Of a stretch of 64,000 nt of DNA, positions 1-8,480 are shown piece after piece. Under the pieces are notes generated by a model that saw nothing but the letters and a program-made list of their open reading frames with translations, searched no databases and was not told the origin of the DNA. Made by a program: the position numbers and the translations under genes. Within the stretch, counting starts at the first letter, position 1. The number at the start of each line of letters is the position of its first letter. Source of the stretch: Levilactobacillus tangyuanensis. Lineage in GTDB: Bacteria > Bacillota > Bacilli > Lactobacillales > Lactobacillaceae. Location of the stretch: NCBI RefSeq assembly GCF_003946545.1, contig NZ_RHOA01000001.1, forward strand, positions 186,001 to 250,000, given 5' to 3'.

Positions 1-315
1 CATGAAGCCGAAATCTTGGACAGCATCGTGAATAACGTGCCGGTATACATGCCTTACGCCTCGGCGTTGTTTAACAACCGGGCGAAGGCCGATCGGCCAA
101 AGGTCATTCCAGATCACTCGACCAATCTCGCCTTCACGGGTGAATTCGTCGACCAACCTTACCAAATGATCTTCACGGAACAAAGTGCCACGCGTTCCGG
201 TGAAATTGCGGCTTATCACTTTGCCGGGGTTTCGATGGACAAGCTGGTCAAGACGCCACGTTACGATAAAGATCCGAAGACGTTGGCGCGGGCAACCAAG
301 AAGATGTTTAGTTAA
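1..315 (+). CDS. ohyA: Oleate hydratase (fatty acid double-bond hydratase), C-terminal fragment
   Basis: The frame is open from the first base of the window, so the gene is cut at its 5' end and only about the last 104 codons are present. The fragment contains NVPVYMPYASALFNNRAK, RPKVIPDHSTNLAFTGEFV and QPYQMIFTEQSATRSGE, which I recognise as the C-terminal part of the FAD-dependent oleate/linoleate hydratases (MCRA family) of lactobacilli. These enzymes add water across the cis-9 double bond of unsaturated fatty acids to give 10-hydroxy fatty acids, a detoxification reaction at the membrane. The gene ends just before a strong terminator. Family assignment is from remembered similarity. The N-terminal FAD-binding region lies outside the window. 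Confidence 0.85.
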   Translation, partial: HEAEILDSIVNNVPVYMPYASALFNNRAKADRPKVIPDHSTNLAFTGEFVDQPYQMIFTEQSATRSGEIAAYHFAGVSMDKLVKTPRYDKDPKTLARATKKMFS

Positions 316-324
316 ACCGTGTTT

Positions 325-354
325 GAAGAACCAGACAAGTCGTCTGGTTCTTTT
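325..354 (+). terminator. Intrinsic terminator after oleate hydratase
   Basis: GAACCAGAC (328-336) pairs with GTCTGGTTC (342-350) across a five-base loop and is followed by TTTT. Confidence 0.85.
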
Positions 355-360
355 CGATCC

Positions 361-387
361 AAAAAGGCCATCACGTGGCGATGGCCT
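361..387 (-). terminator. Intrinsic terminator after the MerR gene
   Basis: On the minus strand AAGGCCATC pairs with GATGGCCTT and is followed by a T run. It serves the convergent MerR gene. Confidence 0.75.
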
Positions 388-394
388 TGGCTAA

Positions 395-1204
395 TTACGG
401 TTGGATTTGATATTGCAGACAAACCAGGTTGGAGGCGCCCTTGCTGGTGAAGGCCTCATCGCGGTTCATTTGCCATAGGTCTTGATTGATCTTCAAGTGT
501 TGGCTGGCGATGTATTCCGCCAGGATCTGTAACCCAATACAAATGCTCTTGGTGTCGTTGGTCGTATTGATCGCGACGAATTGGCCGGCCGGCTTGGACA
601 ATCGTGGCAGGTCGCCGGTCTCGGTGTCGTCGGTGATGGCCTTTAGAATGCAGAACGACGCGGTGGGATACAGGTTGGCATCGCTCTTGGGGAGTTGTGT
701 GAGAAAGCCGGAATCCTGTTTATTCATCAACTTGAGTTTGCCCAGTCGTTGGTAGAAGTCAGCATAGATCTCGGCAATCTCTTCCTCGGTACAGGCGACC
801 GACTGCTTCGATTGGCAGAATAGCTGCGCCGTCCCGGTGGTGATAAACGGTTGGTTTTTAATCACGGACTCACTGGGTGTGGGTTGATTGAAACGGGTAT
901 CCAGGGTCGACCGGAGCAAGTTGAGGTTGTCGATTCTCTGATTGATTTTGTCCAGAATGCTGGTCAACTGATCGTTTAATGCTGACTGATCCTGGGAGTC
1001 ATTCAGCGCCTTAATCTCTGAAATCGAGAGCCCTAGTCGCCGTAATTCTAGAATAAAGGTCGCGCGATATAGTTGGTCATAGTCGTAGTACCGGTAACCA
1101 TTGTCGGCAACCCGCTTGGGCTTGAACAGGTCCTTTTGATCATAGAAGATCAGGGTCCGTCGGGTCGTGCCGGCAAGTTCGGCAAATTTCTGAATCGTAA
1201 GCAT
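395..1204 (-). CDS. MerR family transcriptional regulator
   Basis: 269-residue protein. The N-terminal winged helix-turn-helix begins MLTIQKFAELAGTTRRTL and is followed by the typical MerR stretch FKPKRVADNGYRYYDYDQL. A coiled-coil dimerisation helix covers roughly residues 70-120. The C-terminal half (about 130-269) looks like a GyrI-like or effector-binding domain, as in BmrR/TipA-type MerR proteins that sense small molecules, but it is too diverged to name the ligand. The frame stays open further upstream. I chose the ATG at 1204 because the MerR domain starts exactly there and the extension would overlap the divergent promoter. It is transcribed divergently from the MDR oxidoreductase, with a 19-bp-spacer promoter between them, so it probably controls that gene. 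Confidence 0.88.
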   Translation of the reverse strand: MLTIQKFAELAGTTRRTLIFYDQKDLFKPKRVADNGYRYYDYDQLYRATFILELRRLGLSISEIKALNDSQDQSALNDQLTSILDKINQRIDNLNLLRSTLDTRFNQPTPSESVIKNQPFITTGTAQLFCQSKQSVACTEEEIAEIYADFYQRLGKLKLMNKQDSGFLTQLPKSDANLYPTASFCILKAITDDTETGDLPRLSKPAGQFVAINTTNDTKSICIGLQILAEYIASQHLKINQDLWQMNRDEAFTSKGASNLVCLQYQIQP

Positions 1205-1226
1205 AGGCCATCTCCTGACTAAAAAC

Positions 1227-1257
1227 TTGACTGTAACGTTACGATACACTCTATACT
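1227..1257 (+). promoter_or_regulatory. MerR-type promoter with 19-bp spacer and dyad operator
   Basis: -35 TTGACT (1227-1232) and -10 TATACT (1252-1257) are separated by 19 bp, the over-long spacing typical of promoters that MerR activators untwist. The spacer starts with the perfect dyad GTAACGTTAC (1233-1242). It drives the oxidoreductase at 1304 and lies next to the divergent MerR gene. Confidence 0.8.
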
Positions 1258-1303
1258 GAAACCATTGAATAAGCAACTGACTAAAGAATGGAGCAGATAA
1301 AGC

Positions 1304-2248
1304 ATGCGAGCAATTGTGATTAATGAACCCGGCGATGTTGATGTGATGAAACTGGTTGACCGGCCAATGCCTAAGGCCACCAAGCACCAATCGGTCATGC
1401 GGATTCATGCGTTTGGCGTTCACCGTTACGAGGTCCTAACGCGGGCCGGCGGCTCACCATCGGTGAAGTTTCCCCGGGTGATCGGTGTGGAGGCCGTCGG
1501 TGAGGTGGCCGAAGCGGCCACGGATGGGTCCCTAAAGGTCGGCCAAAAGGTCATGACCATGATGGGGGGCTTCGGTCGTGAGGTCGATGGTAGCTATCAG
1601 GAATACGCCCTGGTTGACGATGCCAACTTGTTCCCGGTGGACTACGATGGCGACTGGGTCACGTTGGCGGAATACCCTGAAAACTTCTATACGGCCATCG
1701 GCGCCCTTAAGTCGTTGGGCCTGCATGCGTGGCAAACGCTGTTAGTTCGGGGTGGAACCACGGCGGTTGGTTTGGCGGCCATTAAGTTGGCCAAGGCCAT
1801 GGGACTCACGGTGGCTGCCACGAGCCGCAGACCGGCCATGTTGGCCGAAATAACGGCCAATGGGGCCGACTCGGCCGTGCTGGACGTGGACAATCAGTTG
1901 GATACTGACGCGAGCTACGACGGCATCATTGACATGGTTGGGACGGTCTCCATGGCCGATTCCATCGCCCACCTTAAACAGGGCGGGGTGGCCTGCGTGA
2001 TTGGCCTACTGGCCGGTGAATGGGTGGCCAAGGAATTCTCGCCATTTAGCTTGGCTGGTAAGTTCCTGACCTGCTTCGATTCGACAGATGTTAAGCAAGA
2101 CTTGGTGGATGAGATGTTCCAGTTAATCAATGAGCACCATTTGGAAATCCCTATCGCTAAGGTCTTCAAGCTTGACCAAATTCAGGCGGCCCACGAATAT
2201 GTGATGGCCAGCCGTGAACTGGGGCAAGTGATTGTCGACAATGATTAG
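1304..2248 (+). CDS. Zinc-independent MDR family NAD(P)H:quinone oxidoreductase / alcohol dehydrogenase-like
   Basis: 314-residue medium-chain dehydrogenase/reductase. The N-terminal GroES-like catalytic domain (about 1-120) contains the family pattern FPRVIGVEAVGEV. The Rossmann domain (about 125-255) contains LLVRGGTTAVGLAAIKLAKA, the NAD(P)H-binding glycine-rich loop. The zinc ligands of classical alcohol dehydrogenases are not evident, so it belongs with quinone oxidoreductases and enoyl reductases that reduce quinones or reactive carbonyls. The ATG at 1304 follows a GGAGCAG ribosome site. The divergent MerR gene and the MerR-type promoter suggest induction by an electrophile or other small molecule. 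The substrate cannot be deduced. Confidence 0.85.
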   Translation: MRAIVINEPGDVDVMKLVDRPMPKATKHQSVMRIHAFGVHRYEVLTRAGGSPSVKFPRVIGVEAVGEVAEAATDGSLKVGQKVMTMMGGFGREVDGSYQEYALVDDANLFPVDYDGDWVTLAEYPENFYTAIGALKSLGLHAWQTLLVRGGTTAVGLAAIKLAKAMGLTVAATSRRPAMLAEITANGADSAVLDVDNQLDTDASYDGIIDMVGTVSMADSIAHLKQGGVACVIGLLAGEWVAKEFSPFSLAGKFLTCFDSTDVKQDLVDEMFQLINEHHLEIPIAKVFKLDQIQAAHEYVMASRELGQVIVDND

Positions 2249-2276
2249 TTTTATAAAAAATTGATTAGGTTCAAAT

Positions 2277-2320
2277 ACCACTCGGTCGGCCAAATCAGCC
2301 AATTCGAGTGGTTTTTTTGT
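2277..2320 (+). terminator. Intrinsic terminator after the MDR oxidoreductase
   Basis: ACCACTCG (2277-2284) pairs with CGAGTGGT (2305-2312) and is followed by seven T. Confidence 0.85.
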
Positions 2321-2425
2321 TTGGGGAAAATTTCTAATTGAGGGGTAAAGGGCATGGTCAACCTGTGAAACTAATAACTAACAAAAAGTAAGTAGAATTA
2401 ATAGCTATTCTATAAGGAGTGGACT

Positions 2426-2491
2426 ATGATGACCTTGTTAAGCGAGTTTGAGGCATTTCGACCAGGATTTGTTAGCCGCAATGACCATTAA
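2426..2491 (+). CDS. Putative 21-residue leader peptide upstream of pyruvate oxidase
   Basis: A perfect AAGGAG (2414-2419) sits six bases before ATG at 2426. The frame runs 21 codons (starting MMTLLSEFEAF, ending VSRNDH) to a TAA at 2489-2491. That stop is embedded in the TAAGGAG ribosome site of the pyruvate oxidase gene. The arrangement suggests translational coupling or a regulatory upstream ORF rather than a functional peptide. No terminator/antiterminator pair was obvious between it and the oxidase. Confidence 0.45.
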   Translation: MMTLLSEFEAFRPGFVSRNDH

Positions 2492-2506
2492 GGAGTGCGA
2501 GTGATT

Positions 2507-4267
2507 ATGGCAAAAATGATTGCAGGACAAGCGCTAGTTAAGGTTTTGGAAGCATGGAACGTGAACCACATTTACGGTATTCCCGGTGGGTCAATTAACC
2601 ATACCGTAGAAGGTCTGTATTTGGAAAAGGATCATATCGATTATATTCAGGTCCGTCACGAAGAAGTTGGGGCCTTAGCCGCCGCGGCCGATGCCAAGTT
2701 CACCGGTAAGATTGGTGTGGCCTTTGGGTCAGCGGGTCCTGGTGCCACGCACCTTTTCAATGGGTTATACGATGCTAAGATGGACCATGTGCCCGTTTTG
2801 GCCCTGGTCGGCCAAGTGCCACAGGCCGCGATGAATACGAACTACTTCCAAGAAATGGACGAAACACCCATGTTTAGCGACGTGGCTGTTTACAATCGCA
2901 CGGCCACCACGGCGGAACAACTGCCTTACGTCGTCAACCAAGCCATTCGTGAGGCATACCGGCAAAAGGGACCAGCCGTGGTCATCATTCCAGAAGACCT
3001 GGCCGCGACCGAGATTGACTATGAGCCCGTCAAGACGCCCAACGTCGTCTCCAACACGTTTAGTGAAGCCATCGATCCAGCCGCAGTTACCGCGACCATG
3101 AAGCTACTCAAGGCCGCTAAGCACCCACTAATTTATGCGGGCCGCGGCCTACTCGGGGCTCGCGACGAGCTGGTTAAGTTCAGCGAACAATTTAATATTC
3201 CCGTTATCAACACGGTTCCCGCCACCGGGGTGATTCCCACGAACCATCCGAATGCCATCGGGACGTTTGGCCGGTTGGGGTCCAAGTCCGGCTTTGAAGC
3301 CTTACAACACACGGACCTGATTCTCTTCCTGGGCTCCGAATTTCCATTCGCACAGTTCTGGCCAAAGGACATTAAGATTATTCAAGTTAACGATAATTCC
3401 TTCGATATTGGGAAAATGGTGCCGGTCGATTATGCCGTGATCAGTGACGCCAAGAGTTATCTGCAGGCCATGCTCGCCACGGGTGAGACCCTGCCGGAAA
3501 CGACTTGGCTCACCGCCAACCGAGAAAACAAGGCCAACTGGAACCGGTGGCTCGATCAATTGGCCGCCGATGACAGTGACGGCCTGGCTCCCGAGGCTGT
3601 CACCAAGAAGATTGCCTCCATGGTAGGGCCCAACGATACTTATGGCGTCGACACCGGGAACGTGTCCGGGTGGGCCGTTCGTGGCCTGCCAATGGATCGG
3701 GACCAACGTTTCGCCTTATCCGGCTTATTTGCCACGATGGGCTACGGCTTGCCGGCCGGTTTAGCCGGCGCGTTGAGCGTGCCCGACGCCCAATCCTGGT
3801 CGTTGTCCGGGGATGGTGGCTTTGCGATGGTCGCGCCCGATATCATTACCGAAGCGCGGTATCAATTGCCCGTCATCAACGTGGTCTTCAGTAACCGGCG
3901 CTTCGGCTTCATTTACCGTGAGCAGGTCGACACGAAGCAACACCTGTACGGGGTTGATTTGACCGATGCCGACTGGGCCAAGGTGGGCGAAGGACTGGGT
4001 GCCATTGGTTTTACGGCCTCCAACAACCAAGAAGTCGAGACGGTCTTTGATGAAATCAAGGATCTGCAGGCCAAGGGTAACCGTAAGCCGATCGTGGTCA
4101 ACGCCGTGATTAAGGACGACGATCCCATTGGCACGGCCTTCATGCCCCTTGATGCCAAGCTTTACGGCCAAGACGCCGTGGATGCCTACGCTAAGGAGAA
4201 TCATATCGACTTAACCGCACAACCCGCCTTAGGAGAATTACTGCGAGCACAAGGCGACAACCTCTAA
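2507..4267 (+). CDS. pox: Pyruvate oxidase (TPP- and FAD-dependent)
   Basis: About 586 residues, the usual length of lactobacillar pyruvate oxidase, which converts pyruvate, phosphate and oxygen to acetyl phosphate, CO2 and H2O2. The N-terminal TPP-binding (PYR) domain shows GIPGGSIN and the catalytic-glutamate segment QVRHEEVGALAAAADA. The central FAD domain follows. The C-terminal TPP (PP) domain has the GDGG motif (LSGDGGFAMVAPD) and VVFSNRRFGFIYREQ. Acetolactate synthase is related, but the overall sequence reads like Pox/SpxB. Three starts are possible (2495 GTG, 2501 GTG, 2507 ATG). The ATG is preferred because the conserved reading begins MAKMIAG, though its spacing from AAGGAG is long (11 bp). 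A 21-codon leader ORF precedes it and a bidirectional terminator follows. Confidence 0.92.
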   Translation: MAKMIAGQALVKVLEAWNVNHIYGIPGGSINHTVEGLYLEKDHIDYIQVRHEEVGALAAAADAKFTGKIGVAFGSAGPGATHLFNGLYDAKMDHVPVLALVGQVPQAAMNTNYFQEMDETPMFSDVAVYNRTATTAEQLPYVVNQAIREAYRQKGPAVVIIPEDLAATEIDYEPVKTPNVVSNTFSEAIDPAAVTATMKLLKAAKHPLIYAGRGLLGARDELVKFSEQFNIPVINTVPATGVIPTNHPNAIGTFGRLGSKSGFEALQHTDLILFLGSEFPFAQFWPKDIKIIQVNDNSFDIGKMVPVDYAVISDAKSYLQAMLATGETLPETTWLTANRENKANWNRWLDQLAADDSDGLAPEAVTKKIASMVGPNDTYGVDTGNVSGWAVRGLPMDRDQRFALSGLFATMGYGLPAGLAGALSVPDAQSWSLSGDGGFAMVAPDIITEARYQLPVINVVFSNRRFGFIYREQVDTKQHLYGVDLTDADWAKVGEGLGAIGFTASNNQEVETVFDEIKDLQAKGNRKPIVVNAVIKDDDPIGTAFMPLDAKLYGQDAVDAYAKENHIDLTAQPALGELLRAQGDNL

Positions 4268-4284
4268 ATTAAATCTGAAATGAG

Positions 4285-4326
4285 AAAATGCGAGTCCCCA
4301 GATAGTTGGGGCTCGCATTTTTTGTG
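4285..4326. terminator. Bidirectional terminator after pyruvate oxidase
   Basis: AAAATGCGAG and CCCCA (4285-4300) pair with TGGGG and CTCGCATTTT (4306-4321). There is a T run on the plus side and an A run on the left. Confidence 0.88.
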
Positions 4327-4535
4327 TGTCTTGACTAATTTGTGGGTAATGAGACGACCTGGCATGGCGACCCCCAAAATGGCCGGCAAGCCTTGAAAAG
4401 CTCAGGCGGGCCAACTGGTCGGTGGTTACCACAAGACCCGCCAAAAATAGGCGGTCGCTTTGCTTCGATTCGAATAGTGGGTATGCTAAACTATGAATCC
4501 GATGTTTAATTGCCAAGTCAATTGGGAGGTTCAAG

Positions 4536-6779
4536 ATGACAGACTCTGAGTACATAGAAATTGTGAATGACCGTCAGAATAATTTGAAGAACGTCAGTCT
4601 GCGAATTCCGAAGAATAAGTTGACCGTGTTCACGGGGGTCTCGGGTTCCGGGAAGTCCTCAATTGTGTTTGATACCATTGCCCAGGAGGCCGGTCGTCAA
4701 CTGAACAGCACCTATGATAGCTTTACGCGCCTGTACCTACCCCATTACCAGCGACCGGATGTCGATGCCGTGCGGCACCTGTCCACGGCCATCGTGATTG
4801 ACCAGAAGCCGTTGGGGGGCAATGCCCGTTCGACGCTGGGGACCATCAGCGATATCAATTCCTTGCTGCGGATTCTCTTTTCCCGATTTGGGGTGCCACA
4901 TTATGGTCAGGCTAGTAACGCCTTTTCATTCAACGATCCGGCGGGGATGTGTCCCGACTGTGAGGGGATTGGTAAAACCTATGTGTTGAAGCAAGCGGTG
5001 GCCTTGGATCGATCGTTGTCGCTCGCCGATGGGGCCATTCAGTTGCCAGGCTACGGCAACAATAGCTACTATTACCAGTCAATCATTGCCACCGGCATGT
5101 TTGATGAGCATCTGCCGCTAAAGGACTATGACGCGGCAACCTTTGCGTCACTGATGAATGGCGAACAGCCTGTCACCGTAGACTATCGAGGATCGCAAAT
5201 TAAGGGAACCTTCGAGGGGATTGAACGACTCTTTTACCGTCAGAACGTGAAGACCGGTAAGGCCATTAGCGATGGCGCTCGTAAGAAGATTGAGAAGTTC
5301 GCCGACCAAGTAGCTTGTCCAACCTGCGAGGGTAAACGCTATCGACCAGAGGTGTTAGCAGCCAAGATCAACGATTACAATATTTATGATTTGACCGCCA
5401 TGCAACTGGATCAGTTGGCGCAGGTCTTACAAGGCTTCGGGACCGATGAGATGCAGAGTGTGGTTCAGGGCGTTCGGGAACGGGTTCAAAGCCTGATTGA
5501 TGTTGGTCTGGACTACCTGAGCTTAACGCGGGAGACCACCACGCTGTCCGGTGGGGAATCGCAACGGGTTAAGACGGTTAAGTATCTCGCAAATAGCCTG
5601 ACGAATCTCCTCTACATCTTGGACGAACCCAGCACGGGGCTACATCCCCGGGACGTCCATCGGCTAAATGATCTGTTGTTGAAATTACGCGATAACGGCA
5701 ATACGGTGTTGGTGGTTGAACATGATCCGGATGTGATTGAGGTGGCTGACTTTATTGTGGATGTTGGGCCAAGGGCCGGGAACCATGGCGGTGAGATTAC
5801 CTTCACCGGGAGTTACGCCGACTTGTTAAAGTCTGACACATTGACGGGGCGTTACCTGACACGCCATTTGCCGCTAAAGGACCAGCCACGGCAGCCGACG
5901 ACCTTTCTGACTAGTCAACCGAGTCGGCGACATAATTTGAAGGACGCGGTTCTCCGCATCCCCGAGGGGCTATTCACAGTGGTGACCGGGGTGGCCGGTT
6001 CCGGGAAGAGCACGCTGGTTGAACAAGTCTTTGCGCAAGAACATCCGGAAGCCATTCGGATCAGTCAGCGACCTTTGCACGCCAACAGTCGGTCCAACCC
6101 GGCGACCTATGTAGGGGTCATGAACGACATCCGTAAGTTGCTGGCCGAGGAGAATGGGGTCAGTGACAGCCTGTTCAGCTACAATTCGAAGGGGGCCTGC
6201 CCACAGTGTGGGGGTAAGGGCGAGGTCGAGTTAAACCTCTCCTTCATGGAGAACACGACGGTTGAATGTTCCCTCTGTCATGGGGGTCGCTTCGATCCGG
6301 CCGTTCTGGATTATACCTTCGACGGTTGCAATATCGAAGAAATTATGGCGATGACGGTGGAGGAGGCGGTGGCCTTCTTTGCCGAAACCAAGGTCGCCAC
6401 CAAGCTACAACACGTGTTAAACGTTGGCCTCGAATATTTGGCACTGGGACAACCACTCACAACCTTGTCGGGTGGTGAAAGCCAACGCTTAAAGATTGCC
6501 AAGGAACTGAATCAACGAGGTAACCTGTACATCTTAGATGAACCCACGACGGGTCTTCACGCGGCCGATATTGAAACGATTATTGGTATTATCAATCGAC
6601 TGGTAGACCGCGGCAATACCGTGATTGTCATTGAACATAACCTAGATGTCATGCGGCAGGCCGATTGGCTGATTGATATTGGCCCGGATGGCGGGACCAA
6701 GGGTGGCGAGGTGCTCTACGAAGGGCCCGCTGGCGGTTTGCAGGCCGTTACGCGATCAGTCACGGCCCAGTATCTATAA
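4536..6779 (+). CDS. Short UvrA-like tandem ABC ATPase (paralogue 1)
   Basis: 747 residues against about 940-950 for housekeeping UvrA. It has two complete ABC ATPase heads: Walker A GVSGSGKSS (34-42) with signature LSGGESQ (337-343) and Walker B YILDEP (360-365), then Walker A GVAGSGKST (485-493), signature (644-650) and Walker B (665-670). UvrA-type zinc cysteines are present: CPDC at 139, CPTC at 261, CPQC at 555 and CSLC at 578. The first zinc motif falls about 115 residues earlier than in canonical UvrA, so the UvrB-binding domain appears to be missing. It is therefore unlikely to do classical excision repair. Short UvrA homologues are linked in the literature to drug self-resistance or DNA binding. 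GGGAGG precedes the ATG and it is monocistronic. Confidence 0.85.
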   Translation: MTDSEYIEIVNDRQNNLKNVSLRIPKNKLTVFTGVSGSGKSSIVFDTIAQEAGRQLNSTYDSFTRLYLPHYQRPDVDAVRHLSTAIVIDQKPLGGNARSTLGTISDINSLLRILFSRFGVPHYGQASNAFSFNDPAGMCPDCEGIGKTYVLKQAVALDRSLSLADGAIQLPGYGNNSYYYQSIIATGMFDEHLPLKDYDAATFASLMNGEQPVTVDYRGSQIKGTFEGIERLFYRQNVKTGKAISDGARKKIEKFADQVACPTCEGKRYRPEVLAAKINDYNIYDLTAMQLDQLAQVLQGFGTDEMQSVVQGVRERVQSLIDVGLDYLSLTRETTTLSGGESQRVKTVKYLANSLTNLLYILDEPSTGLHPRDVHRLNDLLLKLRDNGNTVLVVEHDPDVIEVADFIVDVGPRAGNHGGEITFTGSYADLLKSDTLTGRYLTRHLPLKDQPRQPTTFLTSQPSRRHNLKDAVLRIPEGLFTVVTGVAGSGKSTLVEQVFAQEHPEAIRISQRPLHANSRSNPATYVGVMNDIRKLLAEENGVSDSLFSYNSKGACPQCGGKGEVELNLSFMENTTVECSLCHGGRFDPAVLDYTFDGCNIEEIMAMTVEEAVAFFAETKVATKLQHVLNVGLEYLALGQPLTTLSGGESQRLKIAKELNQRGNLYILDEPTTGLHAADIETIIGIINRLVDRGNTVIVIEHNLDVMRQADWLIDIGPDGGTKGGEVLYEGPAGGLQAVTRSVTAQYL

Positions 6780-6786
6780 TCAACGT

Positions 6787-6822
6787 AAAAGAAGCTAACG
6801 CCGATCGGCGTTAGCTTCTTTC
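6787..6822. terminator. Bidirectional terminator between UvrA-like 1 and the DUF5776 gene
   Basis: AAAGAAGCTAACGCC pairs with GGCGTTAGCTTCTTT around a GATC centre. It serves both convergent genes. Confidence 0.88.
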
Positions 6823-6833
6823 CGTATCCATGG

Positions 6834-8339
6834 TTATTTAATGACCTTGAGGTCCCGTGCGTTGGCTAGTATATAGCCGCCGCTGACGCGATAAAGTTTT
6901 TGACCGGGTTTAGCGGAACGGTCGCCATTGGTGTCGTCCCAGCCCTTGACGGTGATGATGCGGTTCTTAGCGTAGTGGGTACGAATCTGCTTGAGATCGG
7001 TGTTCCGGTAAACGGCCACTTTCGCCTTGGTCTTCACGCGGGTGACCAATCGTGGTCGGTTCGGTGAGACCCATTGCTTATTGCCGGTGATGTAGGTGCC
7101 ATCGGCGAGTTGGTAACGGGTCATTTGACCTTGCCGGACACGCTTAATGACGGTGATCGCCGATCCCTGTTTGTAGTGCCCCAACTTATCAGTAAAGGTC
7201 GTGGCTTGATGGGCGGTTACGCCACGGGGGTTAGTCACGTAGAGGGTTTGATAGTGGGCACCTTGCCAATAGAGTTTGGCCACGTAGTCAGGGTTGGCGG
7301 TGATGTAGCTGCCATCACTGAGCTGGTAGCGGGCCAAGCCGGCCTTGTTTTTAACGGTTTTAATCACTGTAAAGATCGGCGCATAGGTCTTGGACTTTTG
7401 AGCATAGCCTTGTAGTCGTTCGGATTTATTGAAATCGGGGTTCTGGTAACGGTACAGGCCGCGCTTGCCGTAAACCTTAAAGGGATCCGGCGTCGCAACG
7501 TCGGGTTCACCGGGCTCCGCTGTGTTGTGACTTGATGGGATTTTGGTGTAAGTAATCGTGATATCTTGGTCACCTTTGACATCTAACTTGGCTTGATTGT
7601 CAAAGGTGAAGTTATCAGTACTGGCCTTATACCCGTCAATCTCGGGGATCAGGTAATGGTTAGTATCGGTGTAGGTGTCACCGCTCACGCCGGTAACGAT
7701 TCGTGGATTTTCTGGGATCTTATCTGCCGGTACGGCGGAACCGTCGGCCATTTTATAGGTAATCTTAGCTCTGGTATCGTTGGCTTTTTCCGGGTAATAC
7801 CAGTTGTATAAGTAAAAAACTTGGCCGGATACGGGATCTGTTCGTCTGTTATCATAGGTGTCCACGGCCCGTTTGTTTAAATAGTTCTCGAAGTTTTCAT
7901 TGTCGAAGGATTGTTTTAAAGGCAGATCGTCTGACTTTAACATCGTGGTGTAAGCGGCCCAGTCGTTTGCCGTGAATGGCAGGCCGACGTATTCGGTTGC
8001 CTGATCGATCGTCCATAGGTTGTTATTTAAATTTGACAGGCTAATTGAAAATTTGATGAATGAGAATGGCTGGCCTTCAAGAACATTATCACTCGTGGCT
8101 TTTTCAGTCATCGCGAGAATCTCGTGATTGGTGGTCGTTTCTGTCACTGGGTAATAAAAAGACTGGTCAATGATAGCTACCGGATCCTCATGGAATTTTA
8201 TCGTAATATTGATGCCAGCATCATTGTTGATATCATCGTCCGAAGCCGGGGTAACGCAGTGACGACTAATAGTATCGCCAATGAATCCACCTAAACAAAG
8301 TGCCATAGAAACTAACAGAATGCGTTTGAAAACTTTCAT
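6834..8339 (-). CDS. Secreted protein with MucBP-like region and three DUF5776 repeats
   Basis: 501 residues. The N-terminus MKVFKRILLVSMALCLGGF is a signal peptide or anchor. The middle, around residues 190-280, has MucBP-like beta-rich sequence (YLIPEIDGYKASTDNFTF, DITITYTKIP). The C-terminal 200 residues hold three DUF5776-like repeats, each with a YITAN/YITGN/YILAN signature (ARYQLSDGSYITANPDYV, TRYQLADGTYITGNKQWV, YRVSGGYILANARDL). DUF5776 units occur in cell-surface proteins of lactobacilli and are thought to bind the wall. No LPXTG motif is visible, so attachment would be non-covalent. The ATG at 8339 follows GGGAG. The promoter carries a consensus cre site over the -35, implying catabolite control. 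A lectin or adhesin role is possible but not shown. Confidence 0.75.
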   Translation of the reverse strand: MKVFKRILLVSMALCLGGFIGDTISRHCVTPASDDDINNDAGINITIKFHEDPVAIIDQSFYYPVTETTTNHEILAMTEKATSDNVLEGQPFSFIKFSISLSNLNNNLWTIDQATEYVGLPFTANDWAAYTTMLKSDDLPLKQSFDNENFENYLNKRAVDTYDNRRTDPVSGQVFYLYNWYYPEKANDTRAKITYKMADGSAVPADKIPENPRIVTGVSGDTYTDTNHYLIPEIDGYKASTDNFTFDNQAKLDVKGDQDITITYTKIPSSHNTAEPGEPDVATPDPFKVYGKRGLYRYQNPDFNKSERLQGYAQKSKTYAPIFTVIKTVKNKAGLARYQLSDGSYITANPDYVAKLYWQGAHYQTLYVTNPRGVTAHQATTFTDKLGHYKQGSAITVIKRVRQGQMTRYQLADGTYITGNKQWVSPNRPRLVTRVKTKAKVAVYRNTDLKQIRTHYAKNRIITVKGWDDTNGDRSAKPGQKLYRVSGGYILANARDLKVIK

Positions 8340-8387
8340 GTGATTAGCTCCCTTCGGAAGTGAACCTGTCTGGCTGTGTATAGGCAT

Positions 8388-8424
8388 AGTATACCCTAAA
8401 TCGCCCAAAATGTGAGCGTTTTCA
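8388..8424 (-). promoter_or_regulatory. Promoter of the DUF5776 gene with cre (CcpA) site
   Basis: On the minus strand the -10 TATACT occupies 8393-8388. TGAAAACGCTCACA (8424-8411) matches the cre consensus TGWAANCGNTNNCA at every defined position and covers the expected -35, so CcpA binding should repress. Confidence 0.65.
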
Positions 8425-8439
8425 CAAAATAGCATGACA

Positions 8440-8469
8440 AAAAAGGATCGGGACTATTCGGCCGATCCT
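8440..8469 (-). terminator. Terminator of the signal peptidase gene
   Basis: On the minus strand AGGATCGG pairs with CCGATCCT and is followed by six T. Confidence 0.85.
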
Positions 8470-8480
8470 GGCGATAAATT

